Shown: positions 34,425 to 45,988 of the stretch, piece after piece
Numbering within the stretch: position 1 is the stretch's first letter
Layout of the letters: each line of letters starts with the position of its first letter
Assembly (NCBI RefSeq): GCF_018613325.1
Contig: NZ_JAGGQJ010000001.1
Span: 1 to 64,000, forward strand
Length of the DNA stretch: 64,000 bases
Source: Bacillus sp. ISL-34
GTDB taxonomy: Bacteria > Bacillota > Bacilli > Bacillales > DSM-1321
Direction of reading: 5' to 3'
The notes under the pieces: model-generated
What the model was told of the DNA's origin: nothing
The model's database searches: none
The model's input: the letters and a program-made list of their open reading frames with translations, nothing else
Position numbers and translations under genes: made by a program

Positions 34425-35900
34425 ATGGAGAAAATAGTAGAATGGTTAGTTGGACAAGTGTGGAGTCTCGGATTGGTCGTCTTTGCACTAGGAGCAGGGT
34501 TATTTTTCTCGATTGCCACTCGATTTTTACAAATACGATATTTTAAAGAAATGATTAAATTGCTGTTCGAAGGCAAGAGCTCAGATACAGGAGTATCATC
34601 TTTTCAGGCTTTTTGTATGGCTCTGGCAGGACGTGTAGGAATTGGGAATATAGCAGGTGTGGCTACGGCCATTGCCTTTGGAGGTCCAGGGGCGATTTTC
34701 TGGATGTGGGTAATGGCAATATTAGGAGGGGCTAGTGCCTTTATAGAATCCACTCTTGCCCAAGTATATAAAAGTAAAGTAGGAAATGAATACCGAGGAG
34801 GTACACCCTATTTTATTGAAAAGGGATTAAAGATAAAGTGGTTTGCTGTGTTGGTCGCTATCGTTGTCACAATTTCCTATGGATTTTTATTGCCAGGCAT
34901 ACAATCAAGTACTATTGCGGTTGGATTTGAAAATACATCTGGTATAAATAAGAGTATCACCGGAGTTTTATTAGTTGTCTTGCTTGCAACGATTATTTTT
35001 GGTGGTGTTAAGCGGATTGCTAATGTCGCAGATAAAATAGTTCCTTTTATGGCAATGGGATATGTGGTAGTTACATTCATCATTTTATTTGCGAATATTA
35101 CGAAGGTTCCTGATATGTTTTCTCTTATCTTCTCGAGCGCATTTGGCACGAATCAGGCTTTTGGGGGCATCATCGGTGCAGCTATTGCGTGGGGAGTCAA
35201 GAGGGCGGTCTTCTCTAACGTTGCTGGTGTTGGTGAAGGAACATACAGTTCTGCAGCTGCTGAAGTTTCACATCCTGCCAAGCAAGGATTAGTTCAAGCC
35301 TTTTCTGTCTATATCGATACGATTGTTGTATGTACTGCGACGGCTCTAATGATTCTTGTAACGGGCATGTATAGCGTTACACCAGAAGGAAAAGAACCAA
35401 TTGTTGAAACAATGGGTAATATTGAAGCTGGACCAATCTATACTCAGGAAGCTGTAGAAACTGTTCTACCAGGATTTGGTTCTGCATTTGTTTCCATAGC
35501 CATCTTTTTCTTCGCTTTCACCACCTTGATGGCCTATTATTATATTGCCGAAACGACCCTTGTTTATCTTGATAAAAAACTAAAGTTTCAGTGGTTGAAA
35601 ACAGTCCTGAAAATTGCATTTTTAGTAATGGTGTACATTGGAAGCGTCGAATCAGCATCTTTATTATGGGCCCTAGGGGATTTGGGTATAGGAAGTATGG
35701 CTTGGCTTAATCTTATCGCTATTTTACTTCTGACAAAACCGACCTTAAAAGTATTAAAGGATTATGAAATTCAGAAAAAAGCAGGTAAAGACCCGATTTT
35801 TGATCCAAGAAAAGTAGGGATAAGTGGAGCTGATTTCTGGGAAGGGAAATGTAAAGAGATGGAAAGTGAGGCTTCTAAAGACAAAGAGTCTATCGGTTAA
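34425..35900 (+). CDS. Sodium:alanine/glycine symporter, AGCS family
   Basis: 491 aa with about ten membrane helices. The family blocks GVGIGNIAGVATA and GEGTYSSAAAEVSHPAKQG are visible; the latter stands where typical members have a similar GEAGxGSAPxAAA motif. Imports a small neutral amino acid with Na+. As the last gene of the island it may bring in (hydroxy)proline or an alternative such as D-alanine. GGGGGGG lies before the ATG at 34425. Confidence 0.85.
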   Translation: MEKIVEWLVGQVWSLGLVVFALGAGLFFSIATRFLQIRYFKEMIKLLFEGKSSDTGVSSFQAFCMALAGRVGIGNIAGVATAIAFGGPGAIFWMWVMAILGGASAFIESTLAQVYKSKVGNEYRGGTPYFIEKGLKIKWFAVLVAIVVTISYGFLLPGIQSSTIAVGFENTSGINKSITGVLLVVLLATIIFGGVKRIANVADKIVPFMAMGYVVVTFIILFANITKVPDMFSLIFSSAFGTNQAFGGIIGAAIAWGVKRAVFSNVAGVGEGTYSSAAAEVSHPAKQGLVQAFSVYIDTIVVCTATALMILVTGMYSVTPEGKEPIVETMGNIEAGPIYTQEAVETVLPGFGSAFVSIAIFFFAFTTLMAYYYIAETTLVYLDKKLKFQWLKTVLKIAFLVMVYIGSVESASLLWALGDLGIGSMAWLNLIAILLLTKPTLKVLKDYEIQKKAGKDPIFDPRKVGISGADFWEGKCKEMESEASKDKESIG

Positions 35901-36151
35901 GGGAGGAGGGGACAAATAAAACACTCCCTTACCATAGAATATGTCTTTGTGTGAGATTACGTCAAAATGTGTGTGTACCTTTAGTGAAATGAGGAACAAA
36001 AAAACGCTTTTATCGAGGATACTGAAAAACGAATATTATGTAAATAAAGAAGGGAAAGGAAACCACCTTTTTCTTAACATAATTCTACAGTTAATAAATT
36101 TCTAACATTAATTATAGTTCTTCAACAATCAGGCGCTTTTGTGGAATAAAT

Positions 36152-36206
36152 AAAAAAGGATCATACATATTAGCAGGACTAATACGTATGATCCTTTTTT
36201 ACTTTT
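36152..36206 (+). terminator. Large stem-loop terminator
   Basis: AAAAAAGGATCATAC pairs perfectly with GTATGATCCTTTTTT, with a further inner stem (TATTAG/CTAATA). It lies 250 bp past the symporter and could act in both directions. Confidence 0.85.
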
Positions 36207-36429
36207 CACGCAAAAAATATGTATTAAAAAAGTGCAAAATAAATCCAAAAGTTACACTAAAAATTTAAATGCTGAAGCGGATTATTATTATATCATTAAA
36301 ACAAGAGACTCTTCTCTCCTCTTAGTTAGGCCATTTGGGGACCTTTTTAAATCCAATGCCGTTTCAAGAATATCCAACCTGTTGCAGTAATTGCTTTTTG
36401 AACTAACAGGTGCTGCACTTCATTACCAG

Positions 36430-36604
36430 GAGTTGGTCAGCAGCTTCTTTACTTATGGAACTGAAGGGGCAGGATAGTTTAATAAGCAAGGTGGAATTTA
36501 AATAGTATTTAGGGGAATTTGGACTGGATAAGGAACTTGAAGAAATAATTGTAAAAGCATTTTTTTCTAAGAGAATTCAAAAAGGAGTTTTGTTTGAAGC
36601 GTAG
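36430..36604 (+). pseudogene. Unknown degenerate coding remnant
   Basis: In the 36207-36790 gap one frame reads SWSAASLLMELKGQDSLISK, then a stop, then YLGEFGLDKELEEIIVKAFF to a TAG at 36602. It looks like a former small protein gene with one nonsense codon. No start or RBS remains. Family unknown. Confidence 0.3.
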
Positions 36605-36790
36605 TTTAGTAAAAGATATCAGTACATAAGTAAGCGGAGATGAAACATTGAAAAATCAATTATTATGAATCGAAAAAGTAAAGTGATCTTCAAAAAAGAG
36701 ACGATGCTTAGTGTTCTTGAATAAGGGTTTTTGGTAATGAAATGGAGTATTTATATTATATAATGATAGTGACAAAAGGAGGATGTACAG

Positions 36791-37243
36791 ATGGTATATA
36801 ATTCGGCAACAGAACTTTGTGAAGGGTTTGGGTTTCCGCCCGTTCACGTTAAATTGACGATAGAGATCGTCGATAAGAGATTGGGACCTGTAAAGGCGGA
36901 AGCAGAGATTGCCATCAAGCCTGTTAAGTCAAAGGAATATCTAGAAGTATTGGTGGAAGAATTGGAATCGGAGCATATCTTTGCTGATGAAAATGGCAGT
37001 ATCTATGGCAGCTTCGGCATCGATCAAAGCATCCAGATATATGATGAAGTCCTGACTACCATTCCGGTCGATGAGTTGATCGGAAAGGAAAATTGGAAAG
37101 AAACAATTGAGGAATCCATCACTGTGGATAAGCTAAAGGAACAACTGGGGAAATCCCTAAATGATTATCAATTCAGTGATTTGAGCGGAAAATATAAATT
37201 CAGGAAAAGATGTACGATAACAGAACTTCAATTCATAGAATGA
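36791..37243 (+). CDS. Hypothetical 150-aa protein
   Basis: Acidic soluble protein without signal peptide or recognised motif (MVYNSATELCEGFGFPPVHV at the start). It has AAAGGAGG before the ATG, a TATAAT-like box at about 36755-36763 and its own terminator, so it is a real single-gene unit. Function unknown. Confidence 0.7.
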   Translation: MVYNSATELCEGFGFPPVHVKLTIEIVDKRLGPVKAEAEIAIKPVKSKEYLEVLVEELESEHIFADENGSIYGSFGIDQSIQIYDEVLTTIPVDELIGKENWKETIEESITVDKLKEQLGKSLNDYQFSDLSGKYKFRKRCTITELQFIE

Positions 37244-37252
37244 ACGATAAAT

Positions 37253-37282
37253 GGAGAATGCGAGATGCGTTCTCTTTTTTCG
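37253..37282 (+). terminator. Terminator
   Basis: GAGAATGCG/TGCGTTCTC-type stem followed by six T. Confidence 0.8.
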
Positions 37283-37464
37283 ATGCTATCATAATTAAAC
37301 TCCTGGATCTTTAAAATTTTTTAAACATACACAATGTCAAGGGAGAGTCCAGTAAGGTTTTTTAATGGTTTCAACATACTTTTTTTTATAGTTTTACATA
37401 GGGTAATATATTGATAAGGGCATTTACAAGAAACGATTATTTTAAAAGATAAAAAGGAGAATAT

Positions 37465-37998
37465 ATGAAAATTGGTTTGGTACGGCATTTTAAGGTGGCA
37501 CATGAATTTCCTACTGGGAGATCTGTGACGGCGGATGATATGAAGCAATGGTTTGAGGACTATGATGCAGCGGATATTATTTATGGAACGACTTTATTTG
37601 GCGCGGAGGATTGGCAGGAATGTTATTGCAGTGATATGTCGAGAGCGGTCAAGACAGCGGAACATATCTACCCAGGTACGGTTCATCGGATGGAGGATCT
37701 GCGGGAAATACCTTCCCCCCCTCTTAAAGGAAGGGTAAAGCTGCCTTTCATCCTTTGGGCCATCTGGATTCGCTGCTGCTCGGTGTTAAACAGGCAGACA
37801 AGGTCGGAAATTAAGATTGCAGAGCGAAGAATCAATAAAGTATTGGATGAAGTCTTTGCAAAGGGGGAAAGGGATGTTCTGATCGTAAGTCATGCCGCCC
37901 TCATGGTATATATGAGGAAAGAGCTGATCCGACGAGGGTTCACCGGTCCAAAATTCAAGATTGCCAGTAATGGAAAGCTGTATGTATTTGAAAGATGA
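37465..37998 (+). CDS. Histidine phosphatase family protein
   Basis: 177 aa of the phosphoglycerate-mutase-like superfamily. The phospho-acceptor block reads VRHFKV (His8; Phe where most have Gly), followed by CYCSDMSRAVKTAEH, the acidic LREIPSPP and the second catalytic histidine VSHAALM. It would remove phosphate from an unknown substrate. AAAAGGAG precedes the ATG. No operon partner. Confidence 0.8.
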   Translation: MKIGLVRHFKVAHEFPTGRSVTADDMKQWFEDYDAADIIYGTTLFGAEDWQECYCSDMSRAVKTAEHIYPGTVHRMEDLREIPSPPLKGRVKLPFILWAIWIRCCSVLNRQTRSEIKIAERRINKVLDEVFAKGERDVLIVSHAALMVYMRKELIRRGFTGPKFKIASNGKLYVFER

Positions 37999-38168
37999 TA
38001 AGTGGGAAAATATCTGGTTGCCTACCAGAAAAGGTAAGTCATTTTTGCTGATTTTAAGAAAGAGGAAGGGATTTTCCGAATAGTTATTCTTTTTTTATTG
38101 GTTGTGGTTTATTATTGTAATAGTGTAATTTTTTCGAATTCAATAATAGGGAAAGAGGGGTGGACATT

Positions 38169-38957
38169 TTGCTGAAGGCAGTTTTTTTTGATTTAGATGA
38201 TACATTACTATGGGATCAGAAAAGTGTAAAAGAGGCTTTTGTGGCCACATGTGAAGTGGCCAAGGAGAAATATGATCTGAATGTCGAAGAGTTTGAAGAA
38301 GCGGTGCGAAAGGAAGCGCGTGAGCTTTATTCTTCTTACGATACATATGCATTCACACAAATGATCGGAATCAACCCATTTGAGGGACTATGGGGGAATT
38401 TTCAGGATGATCATGATGAATTCCGGAAGATGGCCGGGATTGCACCGGCATATCGGAAAGAAGCGTGGACGAGAGGTTTGAAGGCATTAGGGATCGATGA
38501 CCCGGAATTTGGGCTTGAACTGGCAGAACGTTTCCCTGCCGAGAGACGCAAAAAGCCATTTATCTATGAAGAAACATTTCGTGTTCTGGATGAATTAAAA
38601 GGGAAGTATAAATTGCTATTGCTTACGAACGGATCTCCTGAGCTGCAAAATACCAAACTTGAAATTACGCCTGAACTAGTTCCTTATTTCGACCAAATCG
38701 TGATTTCAGGCGCATTTGGAAGAGGTAAACCGGATGCCTCCATTTTTGAGCATGCTTTGGAAATCATGGAGCTTGATAAGGATGAAGTATTGATGGTCGG
38801 GGATAACTTAATGACCGATATCCTTGGAGCATCAAGAGTAGGCATAAAGTCGGTTTGGATAAATCGCCATGATAAGGAACGGAATGAAGTGATTCCAACC
38901 TATGAAATCAAGCATTTAGAGGAGCTTTACCCAATCCTTGAGAGCCTGGGGAATTAA
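38169..38957 (+). CDS. HAD-family hydrolase (YsaA-like)
   Basis: 262 aa. Motif [10 protein letters not shown] has the nucleophile and acid aspartates, motif II is LTNGSPE, motif III lies near FGRGKPDAS and motif IV is [13 protein letters not shown]. The large cap insertion (about residues 15-95) marks the C1 subfamily. B. subtilis YsaA has similar size and spacing; the substrate is unknown. I take the TTG at 38169 because AGAGGGG lies 8 bp before it; the GTG at 38160 sits within that site. Confidence 0.85.
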   Translation: MLKAVFFDLDDTLLWDQKSVKEAFVATCEVAKEKYDLNVEEFEEAVRKEARELYSSYDTYAFTQMIGINPFEGLWGNFQDDHDEFRKMAGIAPAYRKEAWTRGLKALGIDDPEFGLELAERFPAERRKKPFIYEETFRVLDELKGKYKLLLLTNGSPELQNTKLEITPELVPYFDQIVISGAFGRGKPDASIFEHALEIMELDKDEVLMVGDNLMTDILGASRVGIKSVWINRHDKERNEVIPTYEIKHLEELYPILESLGN

Positions 38958-39080
38958 TTGACGGTCCTCTCCAAATAACAAATTTTGGAGAGTTGTAATG
39001 AAAATATTAGGTCTTTCAAATTATTTACAGAATGAAAAGGGTGAGATATAGTTACCCTGTAATCAATTAAATTATTTAGA

Positions 39081-39178
39081 CTAGGGGTGTCCAATAAAAG
39101 TTGGGCTGAGAGAGAAGCGCTTAAGCTTCTTAACCCTCAGGACCTGATCTGGTTCATACCAGCGTGGGGAAGTTAGAA
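39081..39178 (+). promoter_or_regulatory. TPP riboswitch (thi box)
   Basis: The hallmark segments are present in order: GGGGTG, GGGCTGAGAG, AACCCTCAGGACCTGATCTGG in spaced form, and CATACCAGCGTGGGGAA. Binding of thiamine pyrophosphate would switch off thiC, probably through the terminator at 39229. Confidence 0.95.
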
Positions 39179-39228
39179 TCTACTAAACAATGACTTTTCA
39201 ATTGGTCATTTCTGTAGCCATACTAACG

Positions 39229-39266
39229 TTAGCCAGGTCTTAAATATGAGATCTGGCTTTTTCGTG
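39229..39266 (+). terminator. Riboswitch expression-platform terminator
   Basis: AGCCAGGTCT pairs with AGATCTGGCT, followed by TTTTT, between the TPP aptamer and thiC. Confidence 0.85.
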
Positions 39267-39295
39267 CGAAATGGATTGGATTTTGTCCTTTTTAA

Positions 39296-41101
<1,806 letters not shown>

Positions 41102-41123
41102 TTCCGACGAGAGGGAGAATTCG

Positions 41124-41294
41124 ATGAATCGGGTAATCCAAATAAAAGTTGAAATGAAACAGTTGGAAACTCAATTGGAACAGCTGAAAAGGGAGCTGAA
41201 CATTTTACACGAGAATTGTAATCATGAATTTGTAAAAACTGATTATAGTCAACAATGCACAAAGTGCCACTTAATCGAAAGTCTGCAATGGTAG
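41124..41294 (+). CDS. Small coiled-coil protein with zinc-ribbon-like end
   Basis: 56 aa. Residues 7-33 form an amphipathic coiled coil (MKQLETQLEQLKREL); the tail has Cys-x-His (NCNHEF) and CTKCH, four possible zinc ligands. It begins 22 bp after thiC behind GAGAGGGAG and may share its transcript. Function unknown. Confidence 0.65.
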   Translation: MNRVIQIKVEMKQLETQLEQLKRELNILHENCNHEFVKTDYSQQCTKCHLIESLQW

Positions 41295-41398
41295 TGATTC
41301 CGTAATCGTCCTCGGATTATCGAAATGAATTCCTTAATCATGTTGGGCATCCAATCACAAATGTCACATGATTAGGGGATATTTCATTACTATTTACA

Positions 41399-41908
41399 TT
41401 ACATACTTGTTTTATTAATATGAAGAGGAGGAGGGACAAGCCACCCTTTTTCCTTATTCAATCTTAGGAAGTCAGCACCCAATGCAGCTTTATTGGTATG
41501 GAATTGTGCGAACATCTGTGCAATATCTTCGCGGATGCATTGACCCATGATTTGGCTGCAAGCAACTAATCCTGCATTGATATCGATTGATACTGAAGCA
41601 GAGATTTCAGGATCTTGAAGACGTGCCCCAACGGGAATATCCTCCAAATTAGCTTTAGGTCTTTCAGGTGGTGACGGAGGCAGTCCTACGTTATTTTCTT
41701 TTAATAATAATTCAATTTGGTCATGTTCCTGTTTCCCTTGTTTGATCACTTCAACAAGTAATTTATGCAGGTCCTTGTCGCCAGTATGATTAAGCATGGT
41801 TTGATGACAGGCAATCAACCCTTTTGTAGTTGTTAGAAATGCCCATGTTCCAAATACCTCTCCGTAATGCATAGGCTCTTCTTTCGGATTTCCGCTTAAA
41901 ATTCCCAT
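41399..41908 (-). CDS. DUF3231-family protein
   Basis: 169-aa all-helical protein of the ferritin-like DUF3231 kind (HYGEVFGTWAFLTTTKGLIA; CHQTMLNHTGDKDLHKLL). Members occur in spore formers, often several per genome; the role is unknown. I start at the second ATG, 6 bp after AAGGAGG. Monocistronic, facing a coat-protein gene. Confidence 0.8.
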   Translation of the reverse strand: MGILSGNPKEEPMHYGEVFGTWAFLTTTKGLIACHQTMLNHTGDKDLHKLLVEVIKQGKQEHDQIELLLKENNVGLPPSPPERPKANLEDIPVGARLQDPEISASVSIDINAGLVACSQIMGQCIREDIAQMFAQFHTNKAALGADFLRLNKEKGWLVPPPLHINKTSM

Positions 41909-42010
41909 AACCATCCTCCTTGGAATTCACTATTTAACGCATTTAAATTACCCTGAATTCATCCATGTATACATCGTTGATGTTTGGAAAAGTTAGAGGG
42001 CTTTCAATGC

Positions 42011-42154
42011 TTAACCTTTTATTCCTTGTAGCCATTCTTGATAACATTCATCACAGAGCATTTCATTTCTATCCGTGTCAGTAACTTGGAATGTTACGAC
42101 ATGGATTTTTTTTTCTTCCGTGTCATCACTGCAATAGAAGCATTTATGTGTCAT
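42011..42154 (-). CDS. 47-aa zinc-ribbon micro-protein
   Basis: MTHKCFYCSDDTEEKKIHVV at the start and LCDECYQEWLQGIKG at the end give a Cys-x-x-Cys pair at each end, a rubredoxin-knuckle zinc site. A strong GGGAGGA stands 7 bp before the ATG. It lies in a gap between the DUF3231 gene and the coat gene. Function unknown; could bind nucleic acid or protein. Confidence 0.65.
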   Translation of the reverse strand: MTHKCFYCSDDTEEKKIHVVTFQVTDTDRNEMLCDECYQEWLQGIKG

Positions 42155-42330
42155 TAGAAATCCTCCCATAATATAAAGTGTTTATAGTTTAAAGCGCCAC
42201 GGTTTTTTTATACAGAAAACATGATGCAGCAGCTTATTGGTCTTCTTGGAAGAGTTTAGATTGAATAATCCTGTTGGGGTTTAACATACTAAACTTGTTC
42301 GCACCATTGATAAAACAAGGAGGAAATACG

Positions 42331-42960
42331 ATGCAAAACCAAAATCAACAAGGTCAAGTACACCAGAACATGCAAACGGGTGCTATTCCCCCACAAATGA
42401 ATCACGGTGGTCACGAAGTATTCGATGTACATGAAGTGTTGTCGGGAGCGATTGGTACTTTAAACACGTATACTCTTTTGCGTCAGCATGTACAGGATCA
42501 GGAATTGCTGAACATTTTGGATCGTCAATATCAGTTCATCCAAGAAGAATATAATATATCATTGGAGTGCTTCCAATCGGGCCAGGATCCTTCTAAACCG
42601 ACCCAGAGCTACAAAATGAATCAAGGTAACGATTTTATATATGGATTGACACCAACACAGCCAAAGAAACCTTTGCAATCCGTCTCGGAAATTACGGATG
42701 AATGCATTTCAGCGATGATGCTCGGAGCTGTCAAGTCTGCAGCATCCATGAAAGCGATGGCAGCGCTTGAAATAACGAATCCGGTGGTACGCCGCGTATT
42801 TGCAGATTCCGTTCCGAACTGCATTGAAATGGCATATGAGATTTCGTTATATCAAAACAAACATCATTACTACCAAGTTCCACAGCTTGCACAGCAGGAC
42901 ATGCTGCAAATGATGAATTCTTATGCACCCGCACAAAGAAATAACAACATGAGTCATTAA
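42331..42960 (+). CDS. CotF-like spore coat protein
   Basis: 209 aa. A Gln/Asn-rich N-terminal tail (residues 1-30) precedes a four-helix CotF domain (VFDVHEVLSGAIGTLNTYTL; NPVVRRVFADSVPNCIEMAY). Such proteins are deposited in the spore coat. AAGGAGG precedes the ATG at 42331. Its transcript ends at a perfectly palindromic terminator. Expression late in sporulation is expected but no sigma-K site could be assigned. Confidence 0.82.
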   Translation: MQNQNQQGQVHQNMQTGAIPPQMNHGGHEVFDVHEVLSGAIGTLNTYTLLRQHVQDQELLNILDRQYQFIQEEYNISLECFQSGQDPSKPTQSYKMNQGNDFIYGLTPTQPKKPLQSVSEITDECISAMMLGAVKSAASMKAMAALEITNPVVRRVFADSVPNCIEMAYEISLYQNKHHYYQVPQLAQQDMLQMMNSYAPAQRNNNMSH

Positions 42961-42971
42961 AAGCATTTGTA

Positions 42972-43018
42972 AAAAATAAAGAAGGGATGGGACAATTGTC
43001 CCATCCCTTCTTTATTCC
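42972..43018. terminator. Bidirectional terminator
   Basis: AAAGAAGGGATGGGACAATT reads as a perfect palindrome with its right half, giving a stem of about 20 bp flanked by A/T runs. It serves both converging genes. Confidence 0.92.
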
Positions 43019-43380
43019 TGTTTCATCTGATTTATTTCCTGGATGCATTCCTGGACGAGGGTTACAGCCTGACTCATTGTGGCTCCTCCGCCGAATGCCG
43101 CGGTCACACCAATGGCTTCAAGAATTTCCTGTTCGGAACAGCCTTGATCAAGACATCCTTTTGTATGATAGATAATACAGTATTCATCTTGTGAATATAA
43201 GCTTATTCCTAGTGCGATAAGCTGTTTATCTTTCTTGGATAATTGACCTTCTTTAAAGCACTCTTCCGTAAACGAATTGAATTTCTCAGCGAGATCAGGC
43301 ATTTTATACGTAAAGACACCAATTCCAGCTTTATAATCACGAAGAGCATTTTCAGTAGAATTGTTAGCTTCAAATTCCAT
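43012..43380 (-). CDS. Carboxymuconolactone decarboxylase/AhpD-like protein
   Basis: 122 aa all-helical domain. The active-site-like segment reads [15 protein letters not shown]: one Cys and the His are kept, while the CxxC pair of AhpD is reduced to a single Cys at that place. Likely a small thiol-dependent antioxidant or unknown enzyme. Its stop lies inside the shared terminator. Confidence 0.8.
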   Translation of the reverse strand: MEFEANNSTENALRDYKAGIGVFTYKMPDLAEKFNSFTEECFKEGQLSKKDKQLIALGISLYSQDEYCIIYHTKGCLDQGCSEQEILEAIGVTAAFGGGATMSQAVTLVQECIQEINQMKQE

Positions 43381-43492
43381 TTTCCATTCAGCTCCATCCT
43401 AAATTTTTTTCATCAAAAATTAGTATGAGCTAAATGTTGGTTGATTAAACAGAAACACAGGAGTTTACCGAAGTAATCATGGAACCGCCTGC

Positions 43493-44284
43493 CTACAAGG
43501 AAAGTGATTCCTTGGGCCGGGTGGCTTTGAACCATTGATAGCAAAGGATGCATATAAGTGCAACGTCAATGGCATCTCCGGCATAGTACATTAACATTCC
43601 TCCATTTTCCGCTTGTACCTTTGTGACTCCGCTTGGCGGATGGGCAAAAATATATTTAGAAAGGATATCATGGCCAGCCAGTGAAATTGTAAATACGATA
43701 GCTCGAAACATGAAGCTGAACCTGTGGGGCGCAGGGTCCATATAAATCATCGAGGCAGTGAATAGATAGCCCGCTATGAACACGTGAAAATGCACTAATG
43801 CATGTAGAAGGGCATTCTGATGCATCAACCCATACAAACCGGTCGTATAAAGTATCCAAAGCCCCCCAATATTAAGCACAGAGGCAGTGATTGGATTGCT
43901 TATAATGCGCAGCTGCCAACTTTTCAACACCTTTGAAAGGCGTCTTGCTGATTGTACATCAAGTGTTCGCAGTGCAAGGGTAATAGGTGCAGCAAGCACG
44001 AGTAGGATGGGTGCAATCATTCCAAGCAGTAAATGACCAACCATATGCGCCGTGAAGTCCAAATGCGCGCGATTGGCTATGGGACCTATAATTGCAGAGG
44101 CTGCACAGATGGTGCCAAAAATCCAAAAGAGTGTACGGTATAAGGGCCATTTTTTAAAGCGGCGGCTCGAAATTACGACTGCTGCGATATAAATCACTAT
44201 AACAAGCGCGAATGGAATCAATAAAATCGGTTCAAAACCAGCTCCATTATCATGAATATGTCCATTACTGTGCATTCCGGCCAT
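43493..44284 (-). CDS. ctaG: CtaG-type cytochrome c oxidase assembly factor
   Basis: 263 aa integral membrane protein with about seven helices and conserved histidines (HMVGHLLLGMIAP; LLHALVHFHVF; GHDILSKYIFAH). The CtaG (caa3-type) family takes part in copper delivery to cytochrome c oxidase. It overlaps the DUF2243 gene by 20 bp, so both are one operon. No oxidase genes are nearby, so this is a stand-alone paralogue. Confidence 0.85.
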   Translation of the reverse strand: MAGMHSNGHIHDNGAGFEPILLIPFALVIVIYIAAVVISSRRFKKWPLYRTLFWIFGTICAASAIIGPIANRAHLDFTAHMVGHLLLGMIAPILLVLAAPITLALRTLDVQSARRLSKVLKSWQLRIISNPITASVLNIGGLWILYTTGLYGLMHQNALLHALVHFHVFIAGYLFTASMIYMDPAPHRFSFMFRAIVFTISLAGHDILSKYIFAHPPSGVTKVQAENGGMLMYYAGDAIDVALICILCYQWFKATRPKESLSL

Positions 44285-44783
44285 CTTCTTTCAAGTTAAG
44301 TAAGCTTCGTCTTGTTTGAATGACGAGGGTAATGCCGATCAAGATCATGATTGTGGCTGCAATATTCCAAATCAAATCGTATGGGAGAATATCGACATTG
44401 TATCGGATTTGATGGAGACGCATGAGCTTGTGCTGGATGATCCCGTCATATAACTGAAAAGAACCTGCCCCGAGCAAAACTCCCCCTATCCACCTTTTCA
44501 GCCAAAATCCCCTTCGACGGCGAAGGTCAGCGAACATGAACAATGACCCGACCGTTGCAAACCAGCTTAGGGCATGAAATAAACCATCCGAGACAAGCCC
44601 GATATTGGATGTGGACTTGTCATAGAAATGATGCCAATGTAATAGTTGGTGAAAGATGGCCTCATCGATGAATGCCACCAATCCGATCCCGAATAGAAAA
44701 CCGGACCATAGATTACGAGCTGAATAAGTATAGCGTAATTCTGAAATAGATTGATCTTTTTGATTTCGGGGCTTGAAATCCAT
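44265..44783 (-). CDS. DUF2243 membrane protein
   Basis: 172 aa with four membrane helices and the family signature LFGIGLVAFIDEAIFHQLLH followed by WHHFYDKS. Histidine-rich helices suggest metal or haem contact; the family commonly neighbours CtaG genes, as here. I start at the ATG behind AAGGAGGGTGG at 44783. Role unknown. Confidence 0.82.
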   Translation of the reverse strand: MDFKPRNQKDQSISELRYTYSARNLWSGFLFGIGLVAFIDEAIFHQLLHWHHFYDKSTSNIGLVSDGLFHALSWFATVGSLFMFADLRRRRGFWLKRWIGGVLLGAGSFQLYDGIIQHKLMRLHQIRYNVDILPYDLIWNIAATIMILIGITLVIQTRRSLLNLKEDGRNAQ

Positions 44784-45087
44784 TTTCCACCCTCCTTTTA
44801 AGTTTTTTTGTAAAATGATCATTTTCCTATATATGGTTCTTTCTACTTTACCCTGTAATGTAAAGTTATAGACAGGTAAATGGACCTTTTATAAATCTTA
44901 TTTATTGAGCATTTCATAGCCCTTAGATAATCAATGGCTTACAGTTCAGTGATTGTTGTTAACAGTATGTAAATTTTTTCTAATTATTGTTCGTTATAAC
45001 AGGATTCATGTTTCAAGCATGGACAGGCGGGTAATAAAAAACCGTAGATCAATAAAACAACGAACTATAATAAAAGGAGGAGTTAAT

Positions 45088-45933
45088 ATGTTTCGTCATC
45101 AAAAGGAATTGCAATTTGAAGTTAAGGTAGATCGACCAGATCCGATGCTTGCCCGTCAAATTCAGGAAGTGTTAGGTGGACAGTTTGGGGAAATGACAGT
45201 CATGATGCAATATCTTTTTCAGGGTTTTAACTGCCGTGGAGAAGAAAAATACAAAGATATGCTGATGGATATTGGTACAGAGGAAATTGGACATGTAGAG
45301 ATGCTTTGTTCGCTCATTAGTCAATTGCTTGATGGCGCTTCTCCGGAAGATCAAGCAGAGGCTGCAAAAGATCCTGCTATAGCAGCGATCATGGGTGGAA
45401 TCAATCCCCAGCATTTGCTCGTGAGCGGTCTTGGCGGACTGCCAACCAACTCGAATGGGGTGCCATGGAACGGATCTTATATTGTAGCGAGCGGAAATCT
45501 ATTAGCGGACATGCGATCGAATCTGCATGCTGAAAGCCAAGGACGCCTTCAAGTGGCCCGTTTATATCATATGACCAAAGATGAAGGGGTACGTGCTACC
45601 TTCCGTAAAATGTTAGCCCGTGATCGTTACCACCAATATCAATGGATGGCAGCCATTGCAGAACTTGAAGAAAAAAATGGCGTAGTGGTTCCCGCGTCAT
45701 TCCCACCGGAAGCGGAAATGGAATCTCAACCGGAAGCGTACGAATTCTGGAACTTGTCAGAAGGTAATGAATCAGCAGACGGCCTGTGGGCAACAGGAAG
45801 CGCCCCAGATGGTACAGGAGATTTTGTTTATGTAGCTGAACCAGTTGCAAAAGGGCAGATTCCTAACCCTAAGGTTCCTGCAACACAATTGCATCATGAC
45901 CTGGATAGAAGTCAATCGCTTAATAAAAGGTAA
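45088..45933 (+). CDS. Manganese catalase
   Basis: 281 aa, ferritin-like, that dismutates hydrogen peroxide with a dimanganese centre. Metal ligands are visible in the helices: Glu35 (FGEMTVMMQY), Glu65/66 and His69 (GTEEIGHVEM), and the later SNLHAES and RDRYHQ. The long C-terminal tail (EAYEFWNLSEG...) is typical. AAAGGAGG lies before the ATG at 45088. Resembles B. subtilis YdbD and is a common spore or stationary-phase protein. Confidence 0.92.
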   Translation: MFRHQKELQFEVKVDRPDPMLARQIQEVLGGQFGEMTVMMQYLFQGFNCRGEEKYKDMLMDIGTEEIGHVEMLCSLISQLLDGASPEDQAEAAKDPAIAAIMGGINPQHLLVSGLGGLPTNSNGVPWNGSYIVASGNLLADMRSNLHAESQGRLQVARLYHMTKDEGVRATFRKMLARDRYHQYQWMAAIAELEEKNGVVVPASFPPEAEMESQPEAYEFWNLSEGNESADGLWATGSAPDGTGDFVYVAEPVAKGQIPNPKVPATQLHHDLDRSQSLNKR

Positions 45934-45946
45934 TAGAAACTCTTCT

Positions 45947-45988
45947 AAAAAAGCTCGATGGACCCGAAAGGGACATCGGCTTTTTTTA
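45947..45988 (+). terminator. Catalase terminator
   Basis: AAAGC-CGATG-CCC pairs with GGG-CATCG-GCTTT, followed by seven T. Confidence 0.85.
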
